From: VAZQ01 sp046733355
GTDB taxonomy: Bacteria > Pseudomonadota > Alphaproteobacteria > Rhizobiales > Xanthobacteraceae
Assembly: GCA_046733355.1 (NCBI GenBank)
Contig: JBKPOZ010000015.1
Coordinates: 1 to 64,000 of the forward strand
Reading direction: 5' to 3'
DNA: 64,000 nt
The notes beneath the pieces are model-generated. The model ran no database searches. It saw only the letters and a program-made list of their open reading frames with translations, and was not told the DNA's origin. A program made the position numbers and the translations under genes. Shown here piece after piece: positions 32,636-42,347 of this stretch; positions within the stretch are counted from its first letter, which is position 1, and every line of letters starts with the position of its first letter.

Positions 32636-35600
32636 ATGACCGAAACCGGCCGCGATTACAGCGACACCCTGTTCCTGCCGAAGACGGATTTTCCCATGCG
32701 CGCAGGCTTGCCGCAGCGGGAGCCTGAGATTCTCGCGCGCTGGAAGCGGCTGCGCCTTTATGAGCGCTTGCGCACGGCGGCGCACGGACGACCCAAGTTC
32801 ATCCTGCATGACGGGCCGCCTTACGCCAACGGCAACATCCATATCGGGCATGCGCTCAACAAGATTCTGAAGGACGTGGTGACACGATCGCAACAGATGC
32901 TTGGCTTCGATTCGAACTATGTGCCCGGCTGGGACTGCCACGGCCTTCCCATCGAGTGGAAGATCGAGGAAGAGTACCGCGCGAAGGGCAAGAACAAAGA
33001 CGCGGTGCCGATCCTCGAATTCCGGCGCGAATGCCGGCATTTCGCAGCGCACTGGATCGATGTGCAGCGCGAGGAGTTCATCCGGCTTGGCGTCGACGGA
33101 GACTGGGCACATCCCTACACCACGATGGATTTTGCCGCCGAGGCGCAGATTGCGCGCGAGCTCATGGCTTTCGTGCGCAACGGCACGCTCTATCGCGGCT
33201 CAAAGCCGGTGATGTGGTCGGTGGTGGAAAAGACCGCGCTCGCCGAAGCCGAGGTGGAATGGGAGGACTACGTATCCGACCAGATCTGGGTGAAGTTTCC
33301 CATCAAGAGCGCGCCGGAACACTTTCGTGCAAAGCTTGAGCGCGCATGCGTCGTCATCTGGACAACGACGCCGTGGACCATTCCAGGCAATCGCGCCATC
33401 AGCTACTCGCCCCGCATCGAATACGGTCTCTATGAGATCGTCGACGCTCCGAGCGACAACTGGGCCAACGTCGGTGACTGCTACCTGCTTGCGGACAAGC
33501 TCGCGGTCGAAATCTTTCGCCAGGCGCGCGTCACCGCGTTCAAGCGACGCGAGACCGTCGCCGCCGACGTGCTCGCCGGGATCGTGTGCCGGCATCCGCT
33601 TGACGGCTTTGCAGCCGATTACGCGTTTGCCGTTCCGCTCCTCGCCGCCGAGCATGTCACCGACGACGCCGGCACGGGGTTCGTGCATACCGCGCCGGGC
33701 CATGGCCGCGAGGACTTCGACGTCTGGACGGCGAATACAGCAAAGCTTTCCGCGCGCGGCGTCGATACGCTTATTCCCTATACGGTCGATGCGGACGGCC
33801 GCTTCACCAAAGATGCGCCGGGCTTTGCCGGCAAAGCCGTGCTTACGGCGGCTGGCGAAAAAGGCGATGCCAACGATGCGGTGATCCAGGCATTGACCCG
33901 CGCCGGCATGGTCATCGCGCGCGGGCGTCTCAAGCACCAGTATCCCCACTCCTGGCGCTCCAAAAAGCCGGTGATCTTCCGCAACACGCCGCAATGGTTC
34001 ATCGCCATGGACAAGGCCATCACGGATCGAGCGGCAACGCCGGACACCACGCTGCGTGAGCGCGCGCTCGCTGCCATCCGGGCCACGCGCTGGGTCCCGC
34101 CCCAGGGCGAGAACCGCATCACCGGCATGATCGAAAGCCGGCCCGACTGGGTGATTTCGCGCCAGCGCGCATGGGGAGTGCCCATCGCCGTATTCATGCG
34201 CGAGAAAAGAGACGGCAGCATCGAGGTGCTCGACGACGGGCGGGTTAACGCGCGCATCCTCGACGCTTTCGAGCGCGAGGGCGCCGACGCCTGGTATGCG
34301 GCGGATGCCGCCGCGCGCTTTCTCACGCCGGATTACGATGCCGCCAAGTGGCAGAAGGTCAACGACATTCTCGATGTCTGGTTCGATTCGGGATCGACGC
34401 ATGCCTTCACGCTTGAGCAACGCGAGGATCTGAAAGTCAAGCGCGAGCGCGACGGCGGGCAGGATACGGTGATGTACCTCGAGGGCTCCGACCAGCACCG
34501 CGGCTGGTTTCAGTCTTCGCTGCTCGAATCATGCGGCACGCACGGTCGCGCCCCCTTCGACGTCGTGCTCACGCACGGTTTCGTGCTCGACCAGGATGGG
34601 CACAAAATGTCGAAGTCGCTCGGCAACGTAACCGCGCCGCAAGACGTGATCAGGAAATCGGGAGCCGACATACTGCGCCTGTGGGTATGCGCATCGGACT
34701 ATGCCGACGACCTGCGCATCGGTCCGGAGATTCTGAAAACCGCCGTGGAAACCTACCGCAAGTTGCGCAACACCATTCGCTGGATGCTCGGCTCGCTGGC
34801 GCATTTCAATCCCGATGAGCGCGTCGCGTTGGCGCAGATGCCCCAGCTCGAGCGGCTCATGCTGCATCGCCTCAGCGAGCTCGATGCGCTGGTGCGCCGG
34901 GGCTACCGGGAGTTCGATTACAAGCGCATTTTCGCAGCCCTCAACGCGTTCATGACCACCGATCTTTCGGCGTTCTACTTCGATATCCGCAAGGATGTGC
35001 TCTACTGCGACCCGATCTCATCGCTCACGCGGCGGGGGTCCTTGTGCGTGCTGGACCATCTGTTTCGATGCACGGTGACGTGGCTCGCCCCCATGTTGCC
35101 GTTCACCGCAGAGGAGGCGTGGCTCTCGCGCCATCCTGCGCCGGGCGAGGAGGCCGCCAAAACCTTCCCCCGCGAGCTTGGCACAACGGCTCAACCATCG
35201 GTGCACCTGGCGCTTTTCCCCGATCTTCCATCGGCATGGCGCGACGATGCCCTCGCGGAGAAATGGCGCAAGATCAGGCTGGTGCGGCGCGTCGTGACCG
35301 GCGCGCTCGAAATTGAACGCGCGCAGAAGCGCATCGGCTCCTCGCTCGAAGCGGCGCCCCTCATCCATGTTTCCGATCTTGAGCTGTTTGCCGCACTTGT
35401 CGATGTGGATCTCGCCGAACTGTGCATCACTTCCGCGGCGACCCTCATGGAAGGGGACGGCCCTCCCCAGGCATTCCGGCTCGCCGAAGTGCCCGGCGTT
35501 GCCGTCGAGGTACACCTCGCGCAAGGAAAGAAATGCGCGCGTTCATGGAAAATTTTGCCCAGCGTGGGCAGCGACCTGCTCTATCCTGATGTCTCGCCAC

Positions 35601-35653
35601 GCGACGCACAGGCGCTGCGTGAATGGAAATTGATGCGCAATGCTGCGGAGTAG
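32636..35653 (+). CDS. ileS: Isoleucyl-tRNA synthetase
   Basis: A 1,005-residue class Ia synthetase that charges tRNA-Ile and edits valine. The HIGH motif is at residues 69-72 (ANGNIHIGHALNK) and KMSKS at about residue 656 (DGHKMSKSLGNV). The CP1 editing domain lies between and includes DDAGTGFVHTAPGHGRED. The C-terminus keeps KCARSW but loses the cysteines that bind zinc in many bacterial IleS proteins. It starts an ileS-lspA-DUF3035-M16-M16 run; lspA begins 22 bases after the stop. Confidence 0.97.
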   Translation: MTETGRDYSDTLFLPKTDFPMRAGLPQREPEILARWKRLRLYERLRTAAHGRPKFILHDGPPYANGNIHIGHALNKILKDVVTRSQQMLGFDSNYVPGWDCHGLPIEWKIEEEYRAKGKNKDAVPILEFRRECRHFAAHWIDVQREEFIRLGVDGDWAHPYTTMDFAAEAQIARELMAFVRNGTLYRGSKPVMWSVVEKTALAEAEVEWEDYVSDQIWVKFPIKSAPEHFRAKLERACVVIWTTTPWTIPGNRAISYSPRIEYGLYEIVDAPSDNWANVGDCYLLADKLAVEIFRQARVTAFKRRETVAADVLAGIVCRHPLDGFAADYAFAVPLLAAEHVTDDAGTGFVHTAPGHGREDFDVWTANTAKLSARGVDTLIPYTVDADGRFTKDAPGFAGKAVLTAAGEKGDANDAVIQALTRAGMVIARGRLKHQYPHSWRSKKPVIFRNTPQWFIAMDKAITDRAATPDTTLRERALAAIRATRWVPPQGENRITGMIESRPDWVISRQRAWGVPIAVFMREKRDGSIEVLDDGRVNARILDAFEREGADAWYAADAAARFLTPDYDAAKWQKVNDILDVWFDSGSTHAFTLEQREDLKVKRERDGGQDTVMYLEGSDQHRGWFQSSLLESCGTHGRAPFDVVLTHGFVLDQDGHKMSKSLGNVTAPQDVIRKSGADILRLWVCASDYADDLRIGPEILKTAVETYRKLRNTIRWMLGSLAHFNPDERVALAQMPQLERLMLHRLSELDALVRRGYREFDYKRIFAALNAFMTTDLSAFYFDIRKDVLYCDPISSLTRRGSLCVLDHLFRCTVTWLAPMLPFTAEEAWLSRHPAPGEEAAKTFPRELGTTAQPSVHLALFPDLPSAWRDDALAEKWRKIRLVRRVVTGALEIERAQKRIGSSLEAAPLIHVSDLELFAALVDVDLAELCITSAATLMEGDGPPQAFRLAEVPGVAVEVHLAQGKKCARSWKILPSVGSDLLYPDVSPRDAQALREWKLMRNAAE

Positions 35654-35675
35654 CGGCGCAGAACCGGAGCGAGGC

Positions 35676-36233
35676 ATGAGCACGGACGCGAAGACCGCCG
35701 CACCCGCTCATCGCGCGCCCGCTCTCTGGTGGGGGCCCCTGACACGGTTCGGGCTTATGGTCGCGCTGGTCACCGCGCTTATCGACCAAGCGAGCAAGCT
35801 CTGGCTTCTGTTCGTGGTCGATCTCGGCGCGCGCGGCGCCATCCGGCTTGCCCCCTTCCTCGACCTCGTGCTCGCCTGGAACACGGGGATCAGCTACGGG
35901 CTCTTTCGCCAGGAAGGGCCGCTCGGCCAATGGGCGCTGCTTGCGCTCAAGGCAATTGCCGCGGGGCTATTGTGGATTTGGCTTGCGCGTGCCGCATCGC
36001 GGCTCACCGCCCTGTCTCTCGGCCTGATCATCGGCGGGGCCATCGGCAACGCGGTCGATCGGCTGGCCTATGGGGCCGTGGCTGATTTCGTGCTGTTTCA
36101 CATCACCACGGAAAGATTCGACTTCCAGTGGTACATCTTCAATCTCGCAGACGTGGCCATTGTGGCCGGTGTCATCGGGCTCCTCTACGATACCCTGTTC
36201 GGCACCGATTCGAGCGCCGCAAAAGCGCCCTGA
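35676..36233 (+). CDS. lspA: Lipoprotein signal peptidase (signal peptidase II)
   Basis: A 185-residue aspartic protease with four membrane helices that cleaves prolipoprotein signal peptides. The catalytic aspartates are Asp128 (GGAIGNAVDRLAYG) and Asp159 (WYIFNLADVAI). Also conserved: DQASKLW near the first helix and LAWNTGISYGL. I start at the ATG before STDAKT, preceded by GGAGCGAGG. Directly downstream of ileS, as in many bacteria. Confidence 0.95.
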   Translation: MSTDAKTAAPAHRAPALWWGPLTRFGLMVALVTALIDQASKLWLLFVVDLGARGAIRLAPFLDLVLAWNTGISYGLFRQEGPLGQWALLALKAIAAGLLWIWLARAASRLTALSLGLIIGGAIGNAVDRLAYGAVADFVLFHITTERFDFQWYIFNLADVAIVAGVIGLLYDTLFGTDSSAAKAP

Positions 36234-36294
36234 TCCTCGCCAGAATGCGGGGCGGGAGATGCGGCAATTTCGCCGCCGCATGAAGGGGATAGCA

Positions 36295-36996
36295 ATGCTG
36301 GACCGGTCTCGGGTGAGGCGCTGGCGCTCGTCCGCGCTCGCTCTCTTCGCAATTGCGCTCACGTGCGCAAGCCTCGGCAATGCTCGCGCCGAGGACGACG
36401 AAGAAGACGTGCCCGCGGACACGAAGTTTCTGCGCAACTTTATGAGCGTACTGGGTTTCCAGCGAGATGGCACCGGAATCGAGTACCGTGAGCGAGCCCC
36501 CTTGGTCGTGCCGCCCAGCCGCGATCTGCCGCCGCCGCAGAGCGAGAGCGCGGAGGCGCGCAACCCCGCGTGGCCGAAGGATCCGGACGTCATTCGTCGC
36601 CGACAGGCTACCGCCGCCGAGAAGGCAAAACTGGGCGCCGACAATGTGAGCGAGCAGGCGCGTCCGTTGCGGCCCGATGAGTTGAACGTGCGCGGAGGAG
36701 TGACGACGAGTTCGGGCAAGGCTGCTCCGAGCGCCGAGGAGAGCGCCCGTCCCATGAGCCCCGAACAGCTCGGCACCAGCACCCAGAGTGTATGGGAGAA
36801 GATGTGGGGGTATGTGGGACCAAAGCGGCCAGAAGCGGCGCCGTTCACCGCAGAGCCTCCGCGCACGAGCATGACCGCTCCCCCTGCGGGTTATCAGACA
36901 CCCTCACCCAGTCAGCCTTACGGGATCGACCCGACTCGGCCGCAGGCTCCGCAGAAACCGTCGACGCTCGAACAACGTCTCGAGGCGCCGCGCTGA
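36295..36996 (+). CDS. DUF3035-type exported protein
   Basis: A 233-residue secreted protein, with a signal peptide ending at about residue 34 (LALFAIALTCASLGNARA). It has an acidic run EDDEEDVP, then FLRNFMSVLGFQRDGTGIEYRERAPLVVPPSRDLPPPQ, the characteristic segment of the family that sits between lspA and M16 peptidase genes. The rest is Pro/Ala-rich and probably disordered. The signal peptide lacks the lipobox found in some relatives. Start at 36295 uses AAGGGGATAGCA; two earlier ATGs are in frame. The function is not known. Confidence 0.78.
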   Translation: MLDRSRVRRWRSSALALFAIALTCASLGNARAEDDEEDVPADTKFLRNFMSVLGFQRDGTGIEYRERAPLVVPPSRDLPPPQSESAEARNPAWPKDPDVIRRRQATAAEKAKLGADNVSEQARPLRPDELNVRGGVTTSSGKAAPSAEESARPMSPEQLGTSTQSVWEKMWGYVGPKRPEAAPFTAEPPRTSMTAPPAGYQTPSPSQPYGIDPTRPQAPQKPSTLEQRLEAPR

Positions 36997-37020
36997 GCAT
37001 CAAACAAATTTGAAGTGGCG

Positions 37021-37042
37021 ACCTCCCCTTTGCAGGGGAGGT
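37021..37042. repeat. Short perfect hairpin before the M16 peptidase gene
   Basis: ACCTCCCC (37021-37028) pairs with GGGGAGGT (37035-37042) across a 6-base loop. It resembles the arms of larger intergenic repeats in this window. It has no T-run and may be a repeat fragment or attenuator-like hairpin ahead of the M16 pair. Confidence 0.55.
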
Positions 37043-37094
37043 GCGTCGTGTCATACGCCCGGCCATTGTCTCAGGAAATGTTCGGATCAGATCC

Positions 37095-38441
37095 GTGCTG
37101 AAACAATTTTTTGCATTCGTTGTGGCGATCGCGACCGCAGGCGGCGCCAGCGCAGGTGCTTCCGAGGTCTCTCATTTCATTCTCGATAATGGACTGGAAA
37201 TCGTGGTGATCCCGGATCATCGCGCGCCCGTGGTCACGCATATGGTCTGGTACAAGGTGGGCTCCGCCGACGAGACCCCGGGCAAGTCGGGCCTTGCTCA
37301 TTTCCTCGAGCACCTGATGTTCAAGGGCACGGCGAAGAATCCCGCCGGCCGATTTTCGCAGTTAGTCGCAACCATCGGTGGTCAGGAGAACGCATTCACC
37401 TCGGCCGATTACACCGGGTATTTCCAGCGCGTGCCGCGCGAAGAGCTCAAGCGGATGATGGAGTTCGAGGCGGACCGAATGACGGGCTTGCTGCTCACGG
37501 AGGAGGCGGTCCGGCCGGAGCTCAATGTCGTGTTGGAAGAGCAGAACATGCGTGTGGCGAACAATCCCGCCGCGCGCCTCGGCGAACAGATGGAGGCCGC
37601 GCTCTACCTCAATCACCCTTATGGCAAGCCGGTGATCGGCTGGCGGCACGAGATCGAGCAACTGACCCGGGACGACGCCCTTGCCTTCTATCGACGCTTC
37701 TACACGCCGAATAATGCAATCCTCATTGTCGCGGGCGACGTGACCGCAGAGGAGGTGCGCGCGCTGGCGAAGGCAACCTATGGACCGGTACCGCGCGTTG
37801 CCGAGACAAATCCGCGCATGCGTCCGCAGGAGCCCGCGCCGGAGGCCGCGCGCACGGTGACACTGGCCGATCCGCGCGTCACGCAGCCCAGCATTCGCAG
37901 ATATTACCTCGTTCCATCGAGCAGAACGGCGGGACCGGGAGAAAGCGCAGCGCTGGAAGTGCTGGCGCATATTCTGGGCAGAGGGTCCAACAGCCGGCTG
38001 TATCAGAACCTTGTCGTCGAGAAGGGCATCGCCGTGAATGCAGGCGCGACCTATGACAGCATGGCCGTCGATGCCACCCGGTTCAGCTTCTCGGCGACGG
38101 CGAAACCCTCGGCCTCCTTGCAGCAGGTCGAGGAGGCGATGGACGCGGTGATCGCGGAGATCGTGGACAAAGGCATCACCCAGGATGAGCTCGACCGGGC
38201 CAAAGCGCGGATGATCGCGGACGCCGTCTACGCCAACGACAACCAGCGCAGCATGGCGCAATGGTATGGGGCGGCGCTTGCGACGGGCTCGACTGTCGAG
38301 CAAGTGGGTACCTGGCCCGACCGCATCCGCGCCGTCGACGCGCAGGCGGTGCGCGAGGCGGCTCGGCGCTGGTTCGACGCGCGGCGCTCTGTGACCGGTT
38401 ACCTCGTGCGCGAGACGCAACAGGAGGAGAAGCGCTCGTGA
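37095..38441 (+). CDS. M16 family zinc metallopeptidase, active subunit
   Basis: A 448-residue exported peptidase. Signal peptide MLKQFFAFVVAIATAGGASA. The inverted zinc motif HxxEH is at residues 69-73 (HFLEH) with the downstream Glu in VRPELNVVLEEQNM. It forms the active half of a two-gene M16 enzyme with the gene that follows; such pairs cleave peptides in the periplasm. The start is uncertain: GTG 37095 gives a normal signal peptide, while GTG 37041 would add 18 residues through a hairpin. The end overlaps the partner start (GTGA). Confidence 0.9.
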   Translation: MLKQFFAFVVAIATAGGASAGASEVSHFILDNGLEIVVIPDHRAPVVTHMVWYKVGSADETPGKSGLAHFLEHLMFKGTAKNPAGRFSQLVATIGGQENAFTSADYTGYFQRVPREELKRMMEFEADRMTGLLLTEEAVRPELNVVLEEQNMRVANNPAARLGEQMEAALYLNHPYGKPVIGWRHEIEQLTRDDALAFYRRFYTPNNAILIVAGDVTAEEVRALAKATYGPVPRVAETNPRMRPQEPAPEAARTVTLADPRVTQPSIRRYYLVPSSRTAGPGESAALEVLAHILGRGSNSRLYQNLVVEKGIAVNAGATYDSMAVDATRFSFSATAKPSASLQQVEEAMDAVIAEIVDKGITQDELDRAKARMIADAVYANDNQRSMAQWYGAALATGSTVEQVGTWPDRIRAVDAQAVREAARRWFDARRSVTGYLVRETQQEEKRS

Positions 38442-39775
38442 GCGCTACGCTTCGCACGCGCTCCCGATACGCATGCGCAGCGCTGCTGTTCGCCGTGGTA
38501 ACGCTTTTTGGCGCGCGCGCGAGCGCCATGACCATCGAGCGGGTGATCAGCCCCGGCGGCATCGAGGCGTGGCTGGTACATGATTCCGCGGTCCCGGTGA
38601 TCGCGCTCGAATTCTCCGCACGAGGCGGCGCAGATCAGGATCCCGCGGACAAGCCCGGAGTTGCCAATCTGGCGGCAAGCCTGCTGGACGAAGGGGCCGG
38701 CGGCTTCGATGCCGTGGCGTTTCACGATCGGCTCGAGCGCCGGGCCATCGAGCTCCAGTTCCAGGCCGGACACGACGATTTGCGCGGCACCGTGCGAATG
38801 CTGACCGAGCATCGCGACGAGGCCTTCGAGGCGCTGCGACTCTCGGTTTCCAGTCCCCGTTTCGACACCGAAGCGGTCGAGCGCATCCGCGCGCAAGTCC
38901 TCTCGCAACTGCGTCGCGAAAGTGTCAGTCCCAGCCAGCTGGCAAGCCGCGCGTGGTGGGCAGCGGCGTTTCCAAACCATCCCTATGGCCGACCGGTGAA
39001 TGGCACGCTCGAATCCGTGCCGAATATCACGGTCGCCGATCTGAAATCCTATGTCGCGCATGTGCTGGCTCGCGAGCATCTCAAGATCGCACTTGTTGGC
39101 GACATCGGCGCCGCAACTGCCGGCGCGTTGCTCGATCGCGCATTCGGCGGCTTGCCTGCGCGCGCCCAGCTGCAGCCAACTGCGGATGTCATCGCCCAGG
39201 GACTCGGGCGCCGAATTGTCATCCCGCTCGATGTGCCCCAGGCCAACGTCGCCTTCGGCGGCCCCGGCATCGAGCGGAAAGATCCGGATTTCATGGCGGC
39301 CTACGTGATCAATCACATCCTCGGCGGCGGGTCGTTCTCTTCGCGGCTGTACCGGGAGGTGCGCGAGAAGCGAGGCCTCGCCTATGGCATTTCGGATGTC
39401 CTTATCTGGCTCAAGCATAGCGCCGTGTTGTTCGGCAGCACCGCGACGCGCGCGGACGCCACCGGCAAAAGCATCGAGATCATCGAGGAGGAGATCCGGC
39501 GCCTTGGTGAGGAGGGCCCCTCGGAAGAGGAGCTGAACAAGGCCAAGACTTACCTCAAAGGCTCCTTCGCGCTTGCCCTCGACAGTTCAAGCCACATTGC
39601 AGGCCAGCTGCTGCAGATGCAGACTGACGAACTGGGCATGGATTACATCGAGCGGCGCTCGGGATTGATCAATGCGGTAACACTTGCCGACGCCAAGCGG
39701 GTGGCGAAACGGCTCCTGCAAGGCGGGCTGCTCGTCACGGTAGTCGGCCGGCCCGAGGGCGTCACCTCGAATTAA
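38438..39775 (+). CDS. M16 family peptidase-like protein, inactive partner
   Basis: A 445-residue exported protein (signal peptide RYACAALLFAVVTLFGARASA). It has the M16 fold motifs (VPVIALEFSARGGADQDPADK, then SFSSRLYREVREKRGLAYG) but where the active subunit has HFLEH it has LAASLLDEGAGG, so the zinc ligands are missing. This matches the non-catalytic subunit of M16 heterodimers. Starts at GTG overlapping the stop of the active subunit by four bases. Confidence 0.9.
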   Translation: MSATLRTRSRYACAALLFAVVTLFGARASAMTIERVISPGGIEAWLVHDSAVPVIALEFSARGGADQDPADKPGVANLAASLLDEGAGGFDAVAFHDRLERRAIELQFQAGHDDLRGTVRMLTEHRDEAFEALRLSVSSPRFDTEAVERIRAQVLSQLRRESVSPSQLASRAWWAAAFPNHPYGRPVNGTLESVPNITVADLKSYVAHVLAREHLKIALVGDIGAATAGALLDRAFGGLPARAQLQPTADVIAQGLGRRIVIPLDVPQANVAFGGPGIERKDPDFMAAYVINHILGGGSFSSRLYREVREKRGLAYGISDVLIWLKHSAVLFGSTATRADATGKSIEIIEEEIRRLGEEGPSEEELNKAKTYLKGSFALALDSSSHIAGQLLQMQTDELGMDYIERRSGLINAVTLADAKRVAKRLLQGGLLVTVVGRPEGVTSN

Positions 39776-39787
39776 CGCTCAATCTGC

Positions 39788-39866
39788 CGTAGGGTGGGCA
39801 CAAGGCGCAATGCTCAGCCGCTAGGCATGCCCGAAACGTACGTGTGCGGCGTACCGACCCTACGCA
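39788..39866. repeat. Palindromic repeat (TAGGGTGGGC family)
   Basis: CCGTAGGGT at the left and ACCCTACG at the right enclose GGGCACAAGGCGCAATGC and related pieces. It shares GCGCAAT with the short palindrome at 30263-30288. The element spans the leader of arfB; the arfB start codon follows 17 bases after it. Confidence 0.6.
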
Positions 39867-39882
39867 AGCGCACCGCAGGCAC

Positions 39883-40305
39883 ATGATCCACATCACGGAA
39901 AGCATCAGCATTGATGAGGCCGAGCTGGAAGAGTGCTTCGTGCGCGCCTCCGGACCAGGCGGGCAGAACGTCAACAAGGTGGCGACTGCGGTGCAACTGC
40001 GATTTGATATGCGCCACTCGCCTCACCTGCCCGAGGACGTGCGCGAGCGGCTTGCGCGGCTTGCCGGAAGCCGCGTCACCCGCGACGGCGTGATCGTCAT
40101 TGCCGCGCAGCGCCATCGGACGCTGGAACGCAACCGCAAAGATGCGCGCGAGCGGCTGGTTCAGCTGATACGCCGGGCGGCGGCAGCACCCCGGCCACGC
40201 CGGGCAACAAAACCGAGCGCGGCCTCGCGCGAGCGCAGGCTGCAATCGAAGCGCAAAAGAGCGCTGATAAAGGATCTGCGCCACGGCCGGCCCGAGCTGG
40301 ATTAG
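39883..40305 (+). CDS. arfB: Alternative ribosome-rescue factor ArfB (YaeJ)
   Basis: A 140-residue peptidyl-tRNA hydrolase that rescues ribosomes stalled on mRNA without a stop codon. The GGQ motif is at residues 26-28 (ASGPGGQNVNKVATAVQL). The basic C-terminal tail (RPRRATKPSAASRERRLQSKRKRALIKDLR) is the family feature that enters the empty mRNA channel. ATG 39883 is preferred; a GTG at 39844 would add 13 residues that come from a repeat. Confidence 0.93.
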   Translation: MIHITESISIDEAELEECFVRASGPGGQNVNKVATAVQLRFDMRHSPHLPEDVRERLARLAGSRVTRDGVIVIAAQRHRTLERNRKDARERLVQLIRRAAAAPRPRRATKPSAASRERRLQSKRKRALIKDLRHGRPELD

Positions 40306-40357
40306 CTGCAGGCGAATCGTCCGGTGAGCGTGTAAACTCCGCGTGAAAGGAGCTTTC

Positions 40358-42163
40358 ATGCCGGTTCGCCAGCTCTCGACCGCCATTATCAACCGGATCG
40401 CCGCTGGCGAGGTGATCGAGCGGCCGGCGAGCGTGGTCAAGGAGCTCGTCGAGAATGCCATCGATGCCGAGGCCAAGCGGATCGATATCCTCACTGACGG
40501 CGGGGGCCGCAGATTGATTCGCATCACCGATGACGGCACCGGTATGCGGCCGCATGATCTTGCTCTCGCTGTCGAGCGGCATGCCACCTCGAAACTTCCC
40601 GAAGACGATCTGCTCGACATCAGAACGCTCGGCTTCCGCGGCGAGGCATTGCCGTCGATCGGCGCGGTGGCGCGGCTGACGATCGCAACCCGAGAGGCGG
40701 GCGAGCCGCATGCCTGGAGCATCACGGTAGATGCGGGCAGGAAAACCGAGGTGAGACCCGCCGCGCTCGAGAGGGGCACCCGTGTCGAGGTGCAAGACAT
40801 CTTCTACGCAACTCCGGCGCGGCTGAAATTTCTCAAAAGCGAGCGCAGCGAAAGTGAAGCAATCAGGGAAGTGGTGCGCCGCCTCGCCATGAGCCGGCCT
40901 GATCTGGCTTTCACGATTGCTGGGGAGGAGCGCAGCCCCGTTAGTTGGGCGGCGCGAACGGCCGATACGGAGGGCCGGCTGGCGCGGCTTGGCGACATTC
41001 TTGGTGGCGACTTTCGCAGCAATGCGGTCGAGCTACGCGGCGCATGGAACGGCATAGCGGTCGAAGGATTCGCTGCGCTGCCGACTTACAGCCGCGCGAA
41101 TTCGCTGGGACAGTATCTGTTCGTCAACGGACGATCTGTGCGCGACAAGCTGCTCCTTGGGGTCGTGCGCGCCGCCTATGCGGATTATCTTGCGCGCGAT
41201 CGCCACCCCGTCGTCGCGCTGTTCGTCACGCTTGATCCGCGCGAGATCGATGTGAACGTGCATCCCGCGAAAGCGGAGGTGCGCTTTCGCGATCCTGGCC
41301 TCGCGCGCAGCGTCATTCTGCGCGCGCTCAAAGAGGCGCTGGTGCGCGAGGGCGGGCGTGCCGCAAGCGACGGGAGCACCGTTGCGGCTTTCCGCAGCCC
41401 GGCAACGCCGCCGCGCGGCGGCTATGATTGGCGGCAGTCGGCCTGGCGGCCGGCAGGCGGATCGACCTCACCCGCATCGGGAGCACTTGCCGTTTGCCTC
41501 GCAGAGCGCGAGCAACCCACCTTCGACGCTGGACCGCCGACGGCCGGCATGCCGGCTGCAGAACTTGCGCGCGAGGGCCTTGAGTACCCGCTCGGCGCCG
41601 CCCGGGCGCAGCTGCACGATTGTTATATCGTCGCGCAGACCCACGATGGGCTGGTGATTGTGGACCAGCATGCCGCGCACGAACGCATCGTCTACGAGCG
41701 GATGAAAGCAGCCCTGCAGAAAGCCGGGGTAGAGCGGCAGATCCTGCTTATTCCCGAGGTCGTCGAGATGGAGGAGGCCGGGGTCGAGCGGCTGCTCGCG
41801 CGCGCCGCCGAGCTCCTGGAATATGGCGTCCTCATCGAGCCGTTCGGGCCGGGGGCGATTGTGGTGCGCGAGATGCCGTCGCTTTTGGGCGAAGTTGATG
41901 TGAGCGCGCTCGTGCGTGATTTGGCCGAGCACATGGAAGAATGGGACGAGGCGCTCCCCCTCGAGCGCCGCCTCATGCATGTGGCGGCCACCCTAGCATG
42001 CCACGGTTCGGTGCGTGCCGGGCGGCGGCTCAGGCCCGAGGAGATGTCGGCGCTGTTGCGCGAGATCGAAAGCACCCCGAACAGCGGCCAGTGCAACCAC
42101 GGCCGCCCTACATACGTCGAGCTGAAGCTTGCCGATATCGAGAAGCTGTTCGGGCGGCGATAG
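40358..42163 (+). CDS. mutL: DNA mismatch repair protein MutL
   Basis: A 601-residue MutL. The GHKL ATPase motifs are clear: IAAGEVIERPASVVKELVENAIDA with the catalytic Glu, DDGTGM, and GFRGEALPSIGAV. A linker from about residue 335 is Pro/Arg-rich, and the C-terminal domain carries DQHAAHERIVYE, the endonuclease motif found in MutL of bacteria without MutH. AAAGGAG precedes the ATG. It is 52 bases after arfB on the same strand. Confidence 0.96.
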   Translation: MPVRQLSTAIINRIAAGEVIERPASVVKELVENAIDAEAKRIDILTDGGGRRLIRITDDGTGMRPHDLALAVERHATSKLPEDDLLDIRTLGFRGEALPSIGAVARLTIATREAGEPHAWSITVDAGRKTEVRPAALERGTRVEVQDIFYATPARLKFLKSERSESEAIREVVRRLAMSRPDLAFTIAGEERSPVSWAARTADTEGRLARLGDILGGDFRSNAVELRGAWNGIAVEGFAALPTYSRANSLGQYLFVNGRSVRDKLLLGVVRAAYADYLARDRHPVVALFVTLDPREIDVNVHPAKAEVRFRDPGLARSVILRALKEALVREGGRAASDGSTVAAFRSPATPPRGGYDWRQSAWRPAGGSTSPASGALAVCLAEREQPTFDAGPPTAGMPAAELAREGLEYPLGAARAQLHDCYIVAQTHDGLVIVDQHAAHERIVYERMKAALQKAGVERQILLIPEVVEMEEAGVERLLARAAELLEYGVLIEPFGPGAIVVREMPSLLGEVDVSALVRDLAEHMEEWDEALPLERRLMHVAATLACHGSVRAGRRLRPEEMSALLREIESTPNSGQCNHGRPTYVELKLADIEKLFGRR

Positions 42164-42347
42164 TGCTGGCCCGCATTATCGCGGTTGTCGTGCCAAATAG
42201 GGCTGAAACCGCCGTGTTGTCGGGCTGCAACACCGGCGAAAACTACTCGCTAATGAACCCGCTAACCCAAATAAGGCGCATTTCGGCCCGCAACGCACCC
42301 TAGGTAGTACGCCCATAAGCCCGGGGGTGAAACAGGCAGGGCTTGCG

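Noticed and set aside
42164..42347. Possible small gene or RNA between mutL and the DedA gene
   Set aside because: No ORF with a start signal and no convincing stable fold with a terminator.
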